Positions 11,601 through 22,197 of a stretch of 64,000 bases of DNA are shown one piece after another. This DNA comes from Trichuris trichiura (taxonomy: Eukaryota; Nematoda; Enoplea; Trichinellida; Trichuridae): the NCBI GenBank assembly GCA_037903355.1, contig JBAJFE010000023.1, positions 1,302,001 to 1,366,000 on the forward strand. The letters are read 5' to 3'. Made by a program: the position numbers and the translations under genes. How positions within the stretch are numbered: position 1 is the first letter of the stretch; every line of letters starts with the position of its first letter. The notes under the pieces are model-generated. The model saw nothing but the letters and a program-made list of their open reading frames with translations, was not told the origin of the DNA and did no database searches.

Positions 11601-11820
11601 TACCGTATATTACGGCCTATAAGAACACCTCTCTACCTAAGTAATGGGTGGTAATAATTGGCCCAATTGGTACTTCCTAGGCTCGCATTCGACTTATTAG
11701 TCCTATGAGCTGAACAGCAATTCTTCTACCTCAATTAGACTCACTAAGTGATTAACTGGGCCAATCATTACTACCCATTACTTAGGTAGAGGGGTGTTCT
11801 GATAGGCCGTAATATAGGTA
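11601..11820. mobile_element. MITE with about 70-bp terminal inverted repeats
   Basis: The left arm, 11601-11670 (TATTACGGCCTAT, AGAACACC, CTCTACCTAAGTAATGGGT, AATTGGCCCA), is the near-perfect inverse of the right arm at 11752-11820. Only a few mismatches and a small difference near the outer end separate them. The total is about 220 bp, with TA-rich flanks compatible with a TA target duplication. No coding capacity. This is a typical miniature inverted-repeat element whose autonomous parent is not in the window. Confidence 0.8.
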
Positions 11821-11886
11821 TATTTTTTACATTATAAATTATGGCATTATATATATATGTATATCTAAAATTGTATATTACATATA

Positions 11887-11946
11887 TATGTTAAGAGGCA
11901 ATGTATGAAATTCTGGCATTTTATAGGATGGAATAGAATTTTAGAT
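11887..11946 (+). repeat. 60-bp repeat, copy 2
   Basis: Direct copy of 11476-11535, beginning GTTAAGAGGCAATG and ending GGAATAGAATTTTAG. Together with the inverted copy at 12344-12400 it flanks two small transposons. Confidence 0.6.
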
Positions 11947-12029
11947 ATATCTATGTATAATGCTATAATTTACAATTTATTAAATACATAGTACTAAAAA
12001 AATAGTAGCAAAATGCCAGAATATATGTA

Positions 12030-12155
12030 CAGTTGATCCTCCGTAAGTTGACCAGTCTGTTGGCTAGTCAACTCACAGAGAGCAAACTAGCATTGTGTCC
12101 ATATACCACGTCACGGCTAAAGCGGTCAACTTCCCACTTACGGAGGTCGACATAT
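12030..12155. mobile_element. Tigger-like MITE
   Basis: It starts CAGTTGATCCTCCGTAAGTTGACC and ends near 12155 with the imperfect inverse (GGTCAACTTCCCACTTACGGAGGTCGAC). The CAG-TxGA-CCTCC-TAAGTTGACC terminus resembles the one at 18768 and known Tigger-type ends. The right end is poorly defined. Confidence 0.45.
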
Positions 12156-12192
12156 ACAGGTAGTCAACCTTGGAGGTTCCAGCTGTTTATAT

Positions 12193-12312
12193 CAGTGTTT
12201 CTCAACGTGGGCCCTGGGGCCCCCCTGGGAGATTTTAGGGGAGCCCTGGAAGCCAGGGGGCCCTGACAAGGCCTAGGGGAGTCCTGGGACAAAAAAAGGT
12301 TGAGAAACTATG
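12193..12312. mobile_element. hAT-type MITE with 8-bp target duplication
   Basis: A 120-bp element with ends CAGTGTTTCTCAAC and GTTGAGAAACTATG (imperfect inverted termini). It is flanked on both sides by the same 8 bp, GTTTATAT (12185-12192 and 12313-12320). An 8-bp target duplication and CAGTG-like termini are hallmarks of the hAT superfamily. The interior is very GC-rich (GGGCCCTGGGGCCC and similar), unlike the surroundings. Non-coding. Confidence 0.85.
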
Positions 12313-12343
12313 GTTTATATGGAACAGAATTTTATGTATTTAT

Positions 12344-12400
12344 AGATTTTATTCCATTCTATAAAATGCAAGAATTTCTTAGACTGCCTCTTAACATACA
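12344..12400 (-). repeat. 60-bp repeat, inverted copy 3
   Basis: The reverse complement reads TTAAGAGGCAG...GCATTTTATAGAATGGAATAA and matches the copies at 11476 and 11887. Confidence 0.55.
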
Positions 12401-12411
12401 TTGCCTCTTAA

Positions 12412-12414
<3 letters not shown>

Positions 12415-12477
<63 letters not shown>
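12415..12477. repeat. (AT)n microsatellite
   Basis: Uninterrupted AT dinucleotide run of about 62 bp. It creates artificial Tyr-Ile repeat frames on both strands. Confidence 0.95.
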
Positions 12478-12479
<2 letters not shown>

Positions 12480-12546
12480 GGCAAAACATTAAATCGACCT
12501 TTTTCGCCCACGTGAACGAAAGCCGGCAGTGGCGACATCTACCGAA

Positions 12547-12900
12547 CAAAATGGGTTGTTTTCTCTCTACTTTTCCGGCGGCACCTTCTTTGTCTTGGCT
12601 TAGGCTTAGGCTATGGAGCGGCAGAACAGCCAAAAAAGATGCAATAAACGTTGAGTGTTTTGATTGTAGAGCTTTGCCGCCTATCACGTTTTAAGCCTTA
12701 GCCTAAGCTTAAACCAAAATATAGAGACAGTACCGCCAGAACGTAGGAAAAAAAGGTCATACTTTCTTCCGCAGATGTCGCCACCGTATATTTGCTTCGG
12801 CGTAGGAGAGAAGACTTCAAAAGTCTCCAATCCAAAGATGTGATTCACACATAGCTTAAACATTACTTGTCGTTCTGTATAGTACTTCGACATTATACAC
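12547..12900. repeat. Interspersed repeat with telomere-like palindrome, copy B
   Basis: Diverged direct copy of 11107-11460. GGCTTAGGCTTAGGCTATGG at about 12598-12617 is mirrored by TAAGCCTTAGCCTAAGC at about 12691-12707, with GCGGCAGAAC and GCTTTGCCGCC inside: a telomere-motif-bearing palindrome. Confidence 0.55.
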
Positions 12901-12904
12901 AATG

Positions 12905-13909
12905 CTCAGGCAAAGTATCCAGCGTATTAAAATAGTACGGACATTAAATACTATATTTCGCCCAGAACCGCCACGCATTCTGTAAAAAACCAGTATTATG
13001 CATGGATATATGCGCGACCACTTAAGCGCGCATCTGACGGATCACTTGTCCGTTAATCAGTCGTTTTTTAAAATATGAATTTTGAACGAACGAGTTACTT
13101 CTGCGAAAAGAGATAAAAATTTAAGAACTCACAATACTTACAACTTGGATTGTCGAAGGATGAGGGCGCATTCCTCACGTGGCTACATGCCGCTTCGTGT
13201 ACAACAGCGGTTGTTCTAAAAAGTCGATTTCCTTGATTTTACACTAATCGATCAACATGTCGTGAACCTACCATATTAGGTCGCGTTTGGAACTTTCCAT
13301 CTATGACGTCACGTCAGCGCTTAAAACAGGTTATCAATTGGGCTACGAATTTTGGCACACTTCAACTTTCGATACCGCGGACAAGCGGGTATTCCGATAG
13401 CCGCTGTGTACTAAATAATTCCGCATTCCTAAACGGCCGGTAGCTAATGGGAAAAATCGTTTCCAAATCCAATGATAACGCCGCAGCAGTAATGCCCGTA
13501 CTCCCGAAACACGGAAAGCCGGTATTCGGTTGGCTAAAAGATAGTTCCCCTCGAAAACAAAAAAAAACAGCTGCCACTTTTTGATTGGACGGAGTCAAGA
13601 TTGGCTAGTGGATCTTTTAATATTTTTGCATAAACCAAGCCTACCAACCCTGATGCTTGCTGGCAGTTAGGCGCAATGCAGGGACTACAGCAACAGCAAA
13701 GTGATGGAGGCACTTTCGGTTGCCCCCTTTAAACGAAACTATGCAATGCTATAAGAAGAACCGGTAGTTTTGATAAATAAACACAAAGGGATAATGGTAG
13801 CAAAGTTGCCAACGTTCAAGAATACACAAACGGTCGTCGACGGGCGACGTTTTAAGTTTCGGGCAGCCAAAAGTATACGATATAGTTGGGCTAGCTTCAC
13901 CTGAGCCGA
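12905..13909. other. No gene recognised
   Basis: Includes a short partial copy of the CGCCACG repeat near 12965-13000 and a CRE-like TGACGTCA at 13304-13311. A 78-codon minus frame at 13362-13598 has no supporting features. Confidence 0.35.
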
Positions 13910-14814
13910 TTAGTATTCATACAATTGTTTGTACAATGGACAGCAGTAGCAGCACCAACAGGACAGCGCTATGATTACAGCCGTGAATACAACTCCAGCA
14001 ATGATCACCGCCACCACTGCTCCAGTTCTAAACAAACAATACCTTGCCAGAAAGTTGCCACATAAGCAGCCAGTTGAGTTCGCTTACGGAATTGCGAACG
14101 GACAACAAGAAGGCTTCCATGTTCCCATATAAGGCCATGTACAACACCAATTGTAGTTATCCCAATCGGTTGGCTGCGGACAGAATGACAGATAACCTAC
14201 AAATCATGCATACGTACACCAAATAAGCAATGAGCTCTTCTCTATCAGTGATGCATAGCATCATCACATTTCAGGTGGGCGCGTCAGCGTTGTCAAAACG
14301 ATGAGTCAGCAAAGGAAAGCAGTCGGCAAGCATTGCGCGCCCTTCGGGGCAAATAGGGTCACGCAGGAATGCCACATTTGAAAATGACACTGTCAAGGTC
14401 AAAATTTTAAAAACTTCGCCAACGCCTGTCTACTCTACTCTTCGGTTGGGGAAGGGACGAAGAGAGGGGATAAAATTTATTGATTACCATATCCCGAAGG
14501 GCACCACCATATTCGTCTATTGCCCAATCGTCCTTCGATGTAATTTCGCGACGGATCGTTCAACTCTTGAGCTTGGCAGTGTTCGGCTGCAAACAGAAAA
14601 GGGCGCTGAGAGATGACAAGTTAGCCAACGTCCTATGCGCCGTTTTTGAGAGTCCAAAAATGGACGCTTATTCAAAATGGTTTCCAAATAATGAGGCAAT
14701 TTTAACAACAACGCCAGAATGGGAGGGAAAAAGTTGATCAATAAAATACTTACCATGATGGAGCAGGATTACAACAACAGCGGGCAGGAAATGCCATAGT
14801 CGGATTGGAGACAT
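13910..14814 (-). CDS. Small cysteine-rich single-pass membrane protein, Shisa/CYYR-like
   Basis: Four exons on the minus strand: 14754-14814, 14488-14586, 14088-14196, 13910-14027, all with GT/AG introns and lengths that keep one frame (387 nt, 128 residues). The protein starts with a signal peptide (MSPIRLWHFLPAVVVILLHH). An ectodomain of about 75 residues follows with eight cysteines in a C...C...C...CC...CC arrangement (EHCQAQE, WWCPSGY, SFCPQP, NWCCTW, SCCPF). Then comes one membrane helix (AVVAVIIAGVVFTAVIIAL) directly followed by a cysteine cluster, CWCCYCC, and a very short tail ending YKQLYEY. This layout is that of the Shisa/CYYR1/WBP1-like membrane-adaptor group, known for trafficking and receptor-modulating roles. 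Exact family membership and function are inferred; no PPxY motif is seen. Confidence 0.75.
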
Positions 14815-16975
14815 TTTCTTTTCCAAACACGGAAAGCTTTTGTGCTTGGAATATATTGTTATTGCCGGCGGTTATGTTGAGCAAGTGCGGTCTGGATAAA
14901 AGTAGATAAAAAGGCTAATGAAAATTGCCTTCGCAGCAGTGAATGCGACAGAGAGCACCTTCGTTTTCTGCGCTTCCTTGTTGACTGAACCAGTTTGAGC
15001 AACAGCAGCTAAGCGAGACAAGTAAACGCGACGCGAGCACCGAACGACGACAGCAATGCAGCGACAGAACGAATGGAAAGTCAGCAGTACACAGGTAGAA
15101 CGCGATCGATATGAAACGGTGAATGATTTCTGTGTCGTCGTAGTCAGCTTGTCAATTCAGGTCCTTGTTGCTACGCGACCATTGCAGTATTGGGACAAGG
15201 TCGGTCGGCCAAAGCAAAAATCGGGCCATGCCCGTTTCGCGCGTCCACTTCTCTTTGTTTGCTCTCAAAGATAAGACCAGTTCCTGCCAACCGAGGCTGA
15301 CTGGGAAACTTGTGCCCATCCTATGACATCTTGTTTTTCCAGGCGCTTCCCGCCCACGCCTACCTAGCTGTTCCCAACGGCCAAAACTCACGTGACCAAC
15401 CGGTCTGTAGGCGAATGTTCAAACCCTTAAGCTTGCCGTCCTATGCTTATACGTTATGCTAAGATATTTTCTTGTTTCAAAATCGCACGATCGACACGCA
15501 GTGCCTGCCTGCTCTGTCCGCCTGCATTGGTCGTCCAGTTTACCGACGTTTGACCAAACAAACGGCCAGCGTAGGCAGCGCCCGATCGAGCGAGCATTCT
15601 CCATTGTATGACTAACTTTATGACGAAATTGATTGCGCTAGTAAACCAACAATTCGCCTGGCCTTAACGCTTATTCGAACAAAGGTATACGGTGGAATGA
15701 TTTGCAGGTTACATTGCGACTTTACTTAATACAGCCCAAAGATGGGAAAACATGTCGCTTACCTGCAGAGCCGAGGGCGGGCAGCGGCAAAGCTGATCTA
15801 TCGTCAACACATCCGTTTCGTTGTTTGACAAACCCCAAACGCGTCAGCTTTGTCCTAATCGTTTAAGCTGCAGTCCGGCTTTTCTCTACCGAAGATAGGC
15901 TCTTAAAAAACCGAAACTTGTTCAGAAAAAGTGTAAATCAAGATTGTCTACCTGCATTCTCTACCGTAGCACGTGATGCTTCGCCCAAAATTGTCCGCAT
16001 AGAATGAAGAACCAGAAATTGACCCGAATAGAAGTTAAAAAGCTTCAAAAAAAAATCTGCGACGCAACAGTACCTGCTTATCCTCTAACGGTAGTCGTAG
16101 ACGCTTTTTCGTACGCTGTAATTTTTTGAAGTTCTTTCATTACCGCCAACGCTTACCTAGTCGTATTAAAACGCTGGTCATTCAACTGTGCGTCCAAGCG
16201 CGGAACCGTACGAGAGGATAACAAAATGCGAAAAACTCATTTGCTTTTGGAATAGTTAAGGATTTTTTTCGTAAAAATCATTTTTACTTTTGCGGCGAAC
16301 CCAACGCAAAACTGCCAATGGTTACGACTTAAACATTCAAATATTGATAACATTAAATGAAAACGCTTCATGCAAACCGTAGAAATCGGCGGGAAAATTA
16401 AAAAAGCCATTATAAATTTTGTGGAAAATGCCAGATGACGCCACGGTTGTCCAGTCGGTTCGCGCATGAAATCAACAAGCAACTTTTGAGCCCGCTCTGC
16501 GTGAACCGGATCTCAATAGTTTAAAGAAAAGTGAAAATGAACCCTCAACTATTGTTCTAAATAGAATAGAAAATAAAGAACTAATAAACGCGCCAAAGCG
16601 GGGAAGGAAATACCAACAAAAATCGCAACTTCGATCCGCTTTCGCACTACATTATTTTTTTTTGGTGTTAGTTATTACTAATGGTTATATTGCCAATTAT
16701 TTAAATGAACGAATTCGAATCGGTGTACGCGCTTTTTGGCAAAACAGTACGCATCCATGATGATGATACATTTGTAAAAACAAACCATAGCCTAATAAAG
16801 TAAATTCAGGATAGCTAATCCTAAAAATCTCTTAACTTGACTTCAATTAAAGTACAGTATTACGCGCGTACGTGCGGTCCAACTCGCTCAGCTTTAGTGC
16901 TTTTACAGTGACTGTAACTGTAGACTATCTGAAAGTATTCCAACTCTTTCTTCTCCTCCAAGTAAGTAATCTTGA
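14815..16975. other. No gene recognised
   Basis: Upstream region of the Shisa-like gene. Open frames at 15056-15274 (plus), 15152-15391, 15419-15604 and 16237-16482 (minus) show no domain. The one at 15419-15604 has an ATG and a GTAAAC donor and could be a first exon, but I cannot connect it. Confidence 0.3.
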
Positions 16976-17035
16976 AAAGTTCATCCACTAAAGCACCCTA
17001 GCGATGATCTCTACTTTCCGCCAGAAACTACAAGC

Positions 17036-17347
17036 ATGTGCGACAAGCATGAAAGCCTGGAATGCGTGTCAAACGATGGACAGCCGAACCGTACTTTCAA
17101 AAGTGCTTCCCAAGTTGATCCGAGAAATATTATCAAAATCACTGGCCTTATTAAGAAGGAAGGTGATGGTACTTTTGCGGTGGCAATATCCAAAGACGGT
17201 AAAGAATATTACGTTCCCTATTCTGTGGCGCGAGAGGCACTTTTGCCTCAACTTCTCGATATGTACGAAAATGATGTAGAATGTGAAGTACGGCCAAACA
17301 GCGTCGTTGGAACCAAGAAAGTCAACAAGTGTGACAGTAAAGCATAG
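17036..17347 (+). CDS. Small chromo-shadow-domain-like protein
   Basis: A single-exon frame of 103 residues starting MCDKHESLEC. Residues about 27-75 (from SQVDPRNIIKITG through PQLLDMYENDVECE) align by eye with the chromo shadow domain of HP1 proteins: an EKIIGAT-like start, a strand like FLMKWK replaced by FAVAISKDG, a VPxxxA segment, and the PQxxxxFYE helix as PQLLDMYENDV. In HP1 this domain dimerises and binds PxVxL partners in the nucleus. The terminal Trp of the HP1 helix (ERLTW) is missing and no chromodomain is found upstream, so this is a shadow domain on its own. The frame is open upstream to a stop at 16973, so an upstream exon spliced in near 16990 is possible. Family call is inferred from pattern only. 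Confidence 0.5.
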   Translation: MCDKHESLECVSNDGQPNRTFKSASQVDPRNIIKITGLIKKEGDGTFAVAISKDGKEYYVPYSVAREALLPQLLDMYENDVECEVRPNSVVGTKKVNKCDSKA

Positions 17348-18639
17348 GAAACCAGTGATGAACAAAACAGATGTTTTGCTTAACAAGCACTTAATGAATG
17401 CGGGACGTTCGAATAAGTACGAGGTAGCTAAACTCGTTTGTGCAATTGCCCTTAGATCAAGTACAAGCATTGCATCAAATAATCAACGATGGCGGGATAC
17501 AAATTCATTTGCTCAGAAATCGTCTCGCATGATGCCTCTATCGTTGATTGATTAGCATATTATTACTATTATTATCGGATTAAAGTTTGGTTATAGGAAA
17601 CAAAAGTGCGACACCCAATGCGGTTATGCTTCCTACAATAGATTTATTAAAATAAGCAAAAGCTCAAACCCAAAGAACACTTAAACATACACGCTCATAA
17701 TTTCGCTTAGAAAATTTGCCACAAAGACAAACTTTGTTACGCAGGTAAGAAAAGGCCTTCTACAAGTGATCACGGATGAGTATGGTTGTTTACCGTGAAT
17801 ACCATGCTAGAAAAAAGATCGCTCTGAGAGCACTGCGCTGCTTAGGCCACCACGGAACCTATACAGAAACACAATGAACCTAAAAGTATGCAACACAATG
17901 TCCAAATGCATCAGTGCAATTGAAGCACTTTGCGCTTGGACATTGCTTACTCTGAGAAGCTATTACAATGTTGAGCGGGACCTTCTGAATCTTGCGCGGT
18001 AAAGCTTAATGTACTTTACCTCCATGTCACGCATCGTCAAAATACGGTACAGCCATTCGCATGATGTCATGCAAGGCCAAAATATTTAGTAACCTTTTCT
18101 CGTAGTTTAATAGTTCTTTCTGAAAAAAAGTCAATTTGGTTCACATCTTATTGTTATTACAAGCACAAGCGCTAAAAGCGCCATAAGCGATGGTTACGCC
18201 ACTCGGCATATCTAAGCGTTTTTCAACAGCAAATGACATCTACTGCATTATCGGATGGCAGACATCCTCTTTCTTCAGAGTACATGTGTATAGGTGATTT
18301 CTATACATCGTGTATACTAAAAAGAAAGTTATACACCTACGGAGTAATGCATATATTTGCGATCCCATAGTGTAGAGCAAGCTGGACTGATCAAGCTGTA
18401 GAAAGCATGTTAATACACTGTGTCACAATACAAATGGTCAACATAAAGAGGTCACAGTTCTAACCTGTGAAAATTTAACCAACTTAGGGAGCTGGTCGAC
18501 TCTGAAGGTACTAATGTATATGCACGCTACAGGCAACGTATGAAATGCTGGTATTCTATAGAATGCGTGACATTTTTGGGCAAAGTATGAAACCTTTGTA
18601 TTATTTTAATAAATATACACATATGTTAAAATAATACAA
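17348..18639. other. No gene recognised
   Basis: Likely the 3' region of the chromo-shadow-like gene followed by intergenic sequence. A frame at 17283-17555 continues in another phase past its stop, without domain support. Confidence 0.3.
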
Positions 18640-18750
18640 AGGTTTCGGGGAGCATAAGTAACAAGACCTGAACAGTCTTCACTGCCAAGATGCGATTTCC
18701 ATTTTGCCTAAAAACGCCACGCTTTATAACAAAATCCCAGAATTTCATAT
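18640..18750. repeat. Partial copy of the 11.1-kb interspersed repeat
   Basis: Matches 11353-11460 (GGGAGCATAAGT, CACTGCCAAGATGCGATTT, CATTTTGCCTAAAA, CGCCACGCTTT, AATTTCATA), with a TA microsatellite at the end as in copy A. Confidence 0.65.
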
Positions 18751-18767
18751 ATATATATATATATATA

Positions 18768-19217
18768 CAGTAGAACCTCCATAAGTTGACCACCCAAGGG
18801 ACCGGAAAAAACTGGTCAACATAGGAGGTGGCCAACATAAGAGCCTGTGGGTATATTATATTATTGACGTGCGGACCAACCAAGTGGTCAAAAGTCGGTC
18901 AACATAAGAAACTGACTTACAATAGTATGAGGTACCTAAGCCTAATTTTGGGAAATGAGAAACTAAAAGCATCAGGTGAGTGATAGCTCATCATAGTAAC
19001 ACGAGGTATTAGCATTATGCGCAGGGTTGAGAAGACATAAGAATAGAAAAATCCGTTTTCTCAGGTCACATGATGGAATCCTACCACTACATACACAAAA
19101 AATGACACTGTGCTGCTATTATGTTCAGCAGCGATTCGTCAATCTCTGCTAAAAAATAAGTCATTGTTTCCTAAAGATAAACCGCGTTGAGTCAAATTCG
19201 CGGATAACGAGGGCCTA

Positions 19218-19220
<3 letters not shown>
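18768..19220. mobile_element. Tigger-type non-autonomous remnant(s)
   Basis: The left end is CAGTAGAACCTCCATAAGTTGACC at 18768; further GTCAACATAAG-like subterminal units follow at 18810-18845 and 18890-18910. The right end, CGCGGATAACGAGGGCCTACTG, stops at 19220 inside TA repeats. The two termini are of different types, so these may be two truncated or chimaeric elements. The right end matches the terminal sequence of the full element at 21799-21820. Confidence 0.5.
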
Positions 19221-19254
<34 letters not shown>

Positions 19255-19257
<3 letters not shown>

Positions 19258-21820
19258 TAGTCATCTTTTCACAGAGACATGCGCACCGCTGGCTGGCATT
19301 ATAATTGCACTAGTGTCGTTGCATGCCTGTGCAGCAGCGTGATCATCTGCGCGTTCGCGAAAAACTTTCTCTGCCCACAGTGCTCTCTAACCGTGCACAA
19401 TGCTAATGAGGCCTTGTCATTTTCCTGACTGCTCATTATTGCTTCGTGCGCGTTGTCGAGGCCGCGCTCTGTGCGCAAATATCAGTTTCCCTGCAGCGTG
19501 GTAGGTCTGAACTTTCGCGTCGTGTAACTGGTGTCGCATAGGAGGATGGCTGACAGAAGGCAACTAAATGAACAGAGCGGTTCCTCTAGAGCTAAGAGAC
19601 AACTTAGCAATTTTACCCTTCATGAGAAAGTAAAAGTCCTAGATCTTTTGAAAAGCGGATTGTCATGTGCCGAAGTGGGCCGCAAGATTGGGAAGAATGA
19701 ATCCAGCATTCGTACGATAAAGCAGCAGGAAGCTGAGATTCGAAGAAGCGTGCATCCCGACTTTTCACTGGCGAAAAGAGCTGCTGTAGTTCGCAACAAA
19801 GTCCTCGTGAAGGCCGAGAAAGCGCTAAGCGTTTGGATAGAGGACATGTCGCGGAAGCATGTTCCTGTCGACGGGAAAGTTATTCCGGAGAAAGCGCTGA
19901 GCTTATATGAGCACTTCTTTGGCTCGATTGCAGAGAACGAGAGAAAAAGGTTTACTGCTAGCAAAGGATGGCTAGCCAAATACGTGAAGCGCTTCAACCT
20001 CATGAACTTAAAGATCACTGAGAAGCGGCATCGGCTGATTGCGTAGCTGCCTCGACATTCCCGGAGGAATTCAAAGAGATAGTGGACCAAAAGGGATATC
20101 CCCCAGAACAAATCTTCAATTGTGACGAGACGGCATTATTCTGGAAGCAAATGCCAAAACGCAAGTACATCCACAAGAGCGCAAAGCAAGCCCTGGGATT
20201 CAAGCCACTGAAAGATCGACTCACTCTTGTGCTCTATGGCAACGCTGCAGGACACATGATAAAGCCCGGCGTTGTCTACCGGACTCGTAATCCTCGGTCG
20301 CTCAGAAACAAGAACAAAGATTGCCTGCCGGTCTTCTGGCAGCACAACAAGAAGGCGTGGATGACGTTTATCCTTTTTACGGAATGGTTTAACCAATGCT
20401 TCATTCCTGAAGCGAAAAAGTACCTGAAAAGCAAGGGGATGGCTTTCAAGGTCCTCCTCGTAATTGATAACGCCCCCGGTCACCCGCAATCTCTTTGCTT
20501 CGCTAATGAGAACGTCGAGGTGAAATTTTTGCCCGCTAACTCGACATCACTACTACAGCCACTGGATCAGGGCGCCATAAAATGCATTAAGGCTACTTAT
20601 ACTCGTCTCGTATTTGGAAAGCTTCGTGATACGCTCCACGCTAATGCAGATTGCGATCTTACCGGACTGTGGAAGCGTTTCTCAATTGCAGACGCTATCG
20701 CCCTCATTGCGGAGGCAGTACACGAGATAAAACCTAGAACAGTCAGTGGTTGCTGGAAACTTTGCGGGTAGACGCAGTCAGTGAATGCGAGAATTTAGGT
20801 GCCATCGATGAGGAGGTCATGGGCATAGTGAATATTGCCAAGGAGTTGGGAAGAGGATTCCTCCGACATGATAGAAGACGATATCAGAGAGCACATAGAA
20901 GATTGTGGAAAACCGTTCACCAACAAGGAACTCGAAGAACTGATGCAATCACCTACGGCCAGTGACGACGACGTTATGGAAGATGCAGAAGCTCAAACAC
21001 CCTCGGATTGGACGCTGCAAAAGCTGCCCACTATTTTCCGGCAAGCGCAGGTCTTAGAGATATGATTGTTGAATATGATCCATCCATGGAACGTGGCATC
21101 ATCGTTACACGAGGAATAACGGCTTCGTTGAAACCACTACAGGATTTATTCGATGAAGCGAAGAAAAGGAAGAGACAGCTCCCTATAATAATGTTTTTAA
21201 ATAAAGCTCCAGCAGCTGCGGAGCCTATCTGCGAGAAGTTTCGCTACCAACAAGTTCAAGCAACCCTAGGGCTGGCCGGTCTCCAGGGGATCTGCACCCA
21301 CTTACAGAAAGTGGATGAATTGTCTGATTCCTGATGCGCCAAACATTTCTGCCCGTAGACGTTTTGTTCTATGTGGATGAGTTCCATGTGATGTTCAGTA
21401 TTTCTGCTTAAGTGGGCCTGTGCATTTTATATTTCCCCTGCTCTGTACCCATTCCGCGCACCAGTACATCGCTTAGCTCATTAAAGCAAGGTGATTCCAA
21501 AGCGTTTAAAGAAAGATCATCCTACTTTCGTCCTTTCTTGTATTTAATGGCTTGGACTCTGATGGCTGGCCCCACTGGACAAGCGCAGTCTCATTGATGT
21601 CATTATCTCGTAGCTAGATTCCGTAGTACCAAGCTTCAAAGGATCACTAGGTATTATAACCGTTCCGGAAGGAACTCAAGGGGATAGGATGAAATACGCG
21701 GCTGGAATACAAGCTATTTAGCCACTTTCATAGGGTATCCTATACAACGCGGAATTCGTTTTACGCGGTGTAACGCTCAAAATTCGGGACGAATTAACCG
21801 CGGATAACGAGGGCCGACTG
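19255..21820 (+). mobile_element. Tigger-family (Tc1/mariner, pogo) DNA transposon, frameshifted
   Basis: About 2.57 kb bounded by TA (19253-19254 and 21821-21822). The right terminus is CGCGGATAACGAGGGCCGACTG (inverse CAGTCGGCCCTCGTTATCCGCG). The left terminus keeps CAGTAG and then GTCATCTTTTCAC, having lost about 60 bp of the terminal repeat compared with the copy at 51471. It is inserted in TA microsatellite. The interior carries a transposase broken by frameshifts (separate entry). The 3' non-coding part is shared with the copy at 51471. Confidence 0.85.
19531..21334 (+). pseudogene. Tigger transposase, frameshifted
   Basis: Frame 1 (ATG in context GTGTCGCATAGGAGGATGGCT near 19543-19546; open to 20046) holds the N-terminal HTH (KVKVLDLLKSGLSCAEVGRK, SSIRTIKQQE) and the CENP-B HTH (FTASKGWLAKYVKRFNLMN). 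A shift near 20022 leads into frame 20082-20771 with the DDE domain: first Asp in FNCDETALFWKQMP, second in VLLVIDNAPGHPQ, third in LQPLDQGAIKC. All three catalytic Asp are intact. Further shifts near 20760 and 21050 break the acidic C-terminal part (MIEDDIREHIEDCGKP..., YDPSMERGI...). At least three shifts make it inactive, but the small number of lesions implies fairly recent activity. Confidence 0.85.
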
Positions 21821-21835
21821 TATATATATATGCTA

Positions 21836-21882
21836 AGCGGTCTTAAATTGATGTAATTGATTTATATCAATTTAAGACCGCT
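21836..21882. repeat. Perfect 17-bp inverted repeat
   Basis: Arms AGCGGTCTTAAATTGAT (21836-21852) and ATCAATTTAAGACCGCT (21866-21882) with a 13-nt loop, directly after the Tigger right end and TA repeat. Confidence 0.9.
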
Positions 21883-22058
21883 GAATACGGGTTGCGTTTG
21901 ACCCGAAAGCTCCGGAAAATCGGAATTAAAATTTTTCAACGGGGCTTATATTCCGTAAAGAATAGCAGATGAAACTCTACAGTCCCGTACCAAAGAAGCT
22001 ATATATATATATTATTATTATTATTGAACACGGGGTGTTTCTTAACGGGGCAATGGAT

Positions 22059-22197
22059 TTTCATCTCTACTTCATACGGTATGTATTCTTGCCCGTTGAT
22101 GGGTTCTGAAATTAAACCGAACCGAAATTAAACTATTCGGTTTAATTTCAGAACCCATCAACGGGCAAGAATACATACCGTATGAAGTAGAGATGAA

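Noticed and set aside
12300..12694. Open frames with long Tyr-Ile repeats on both strands
   Set aside because: They are translations of the AT dinucleotide microsatellite at 12415-12477.
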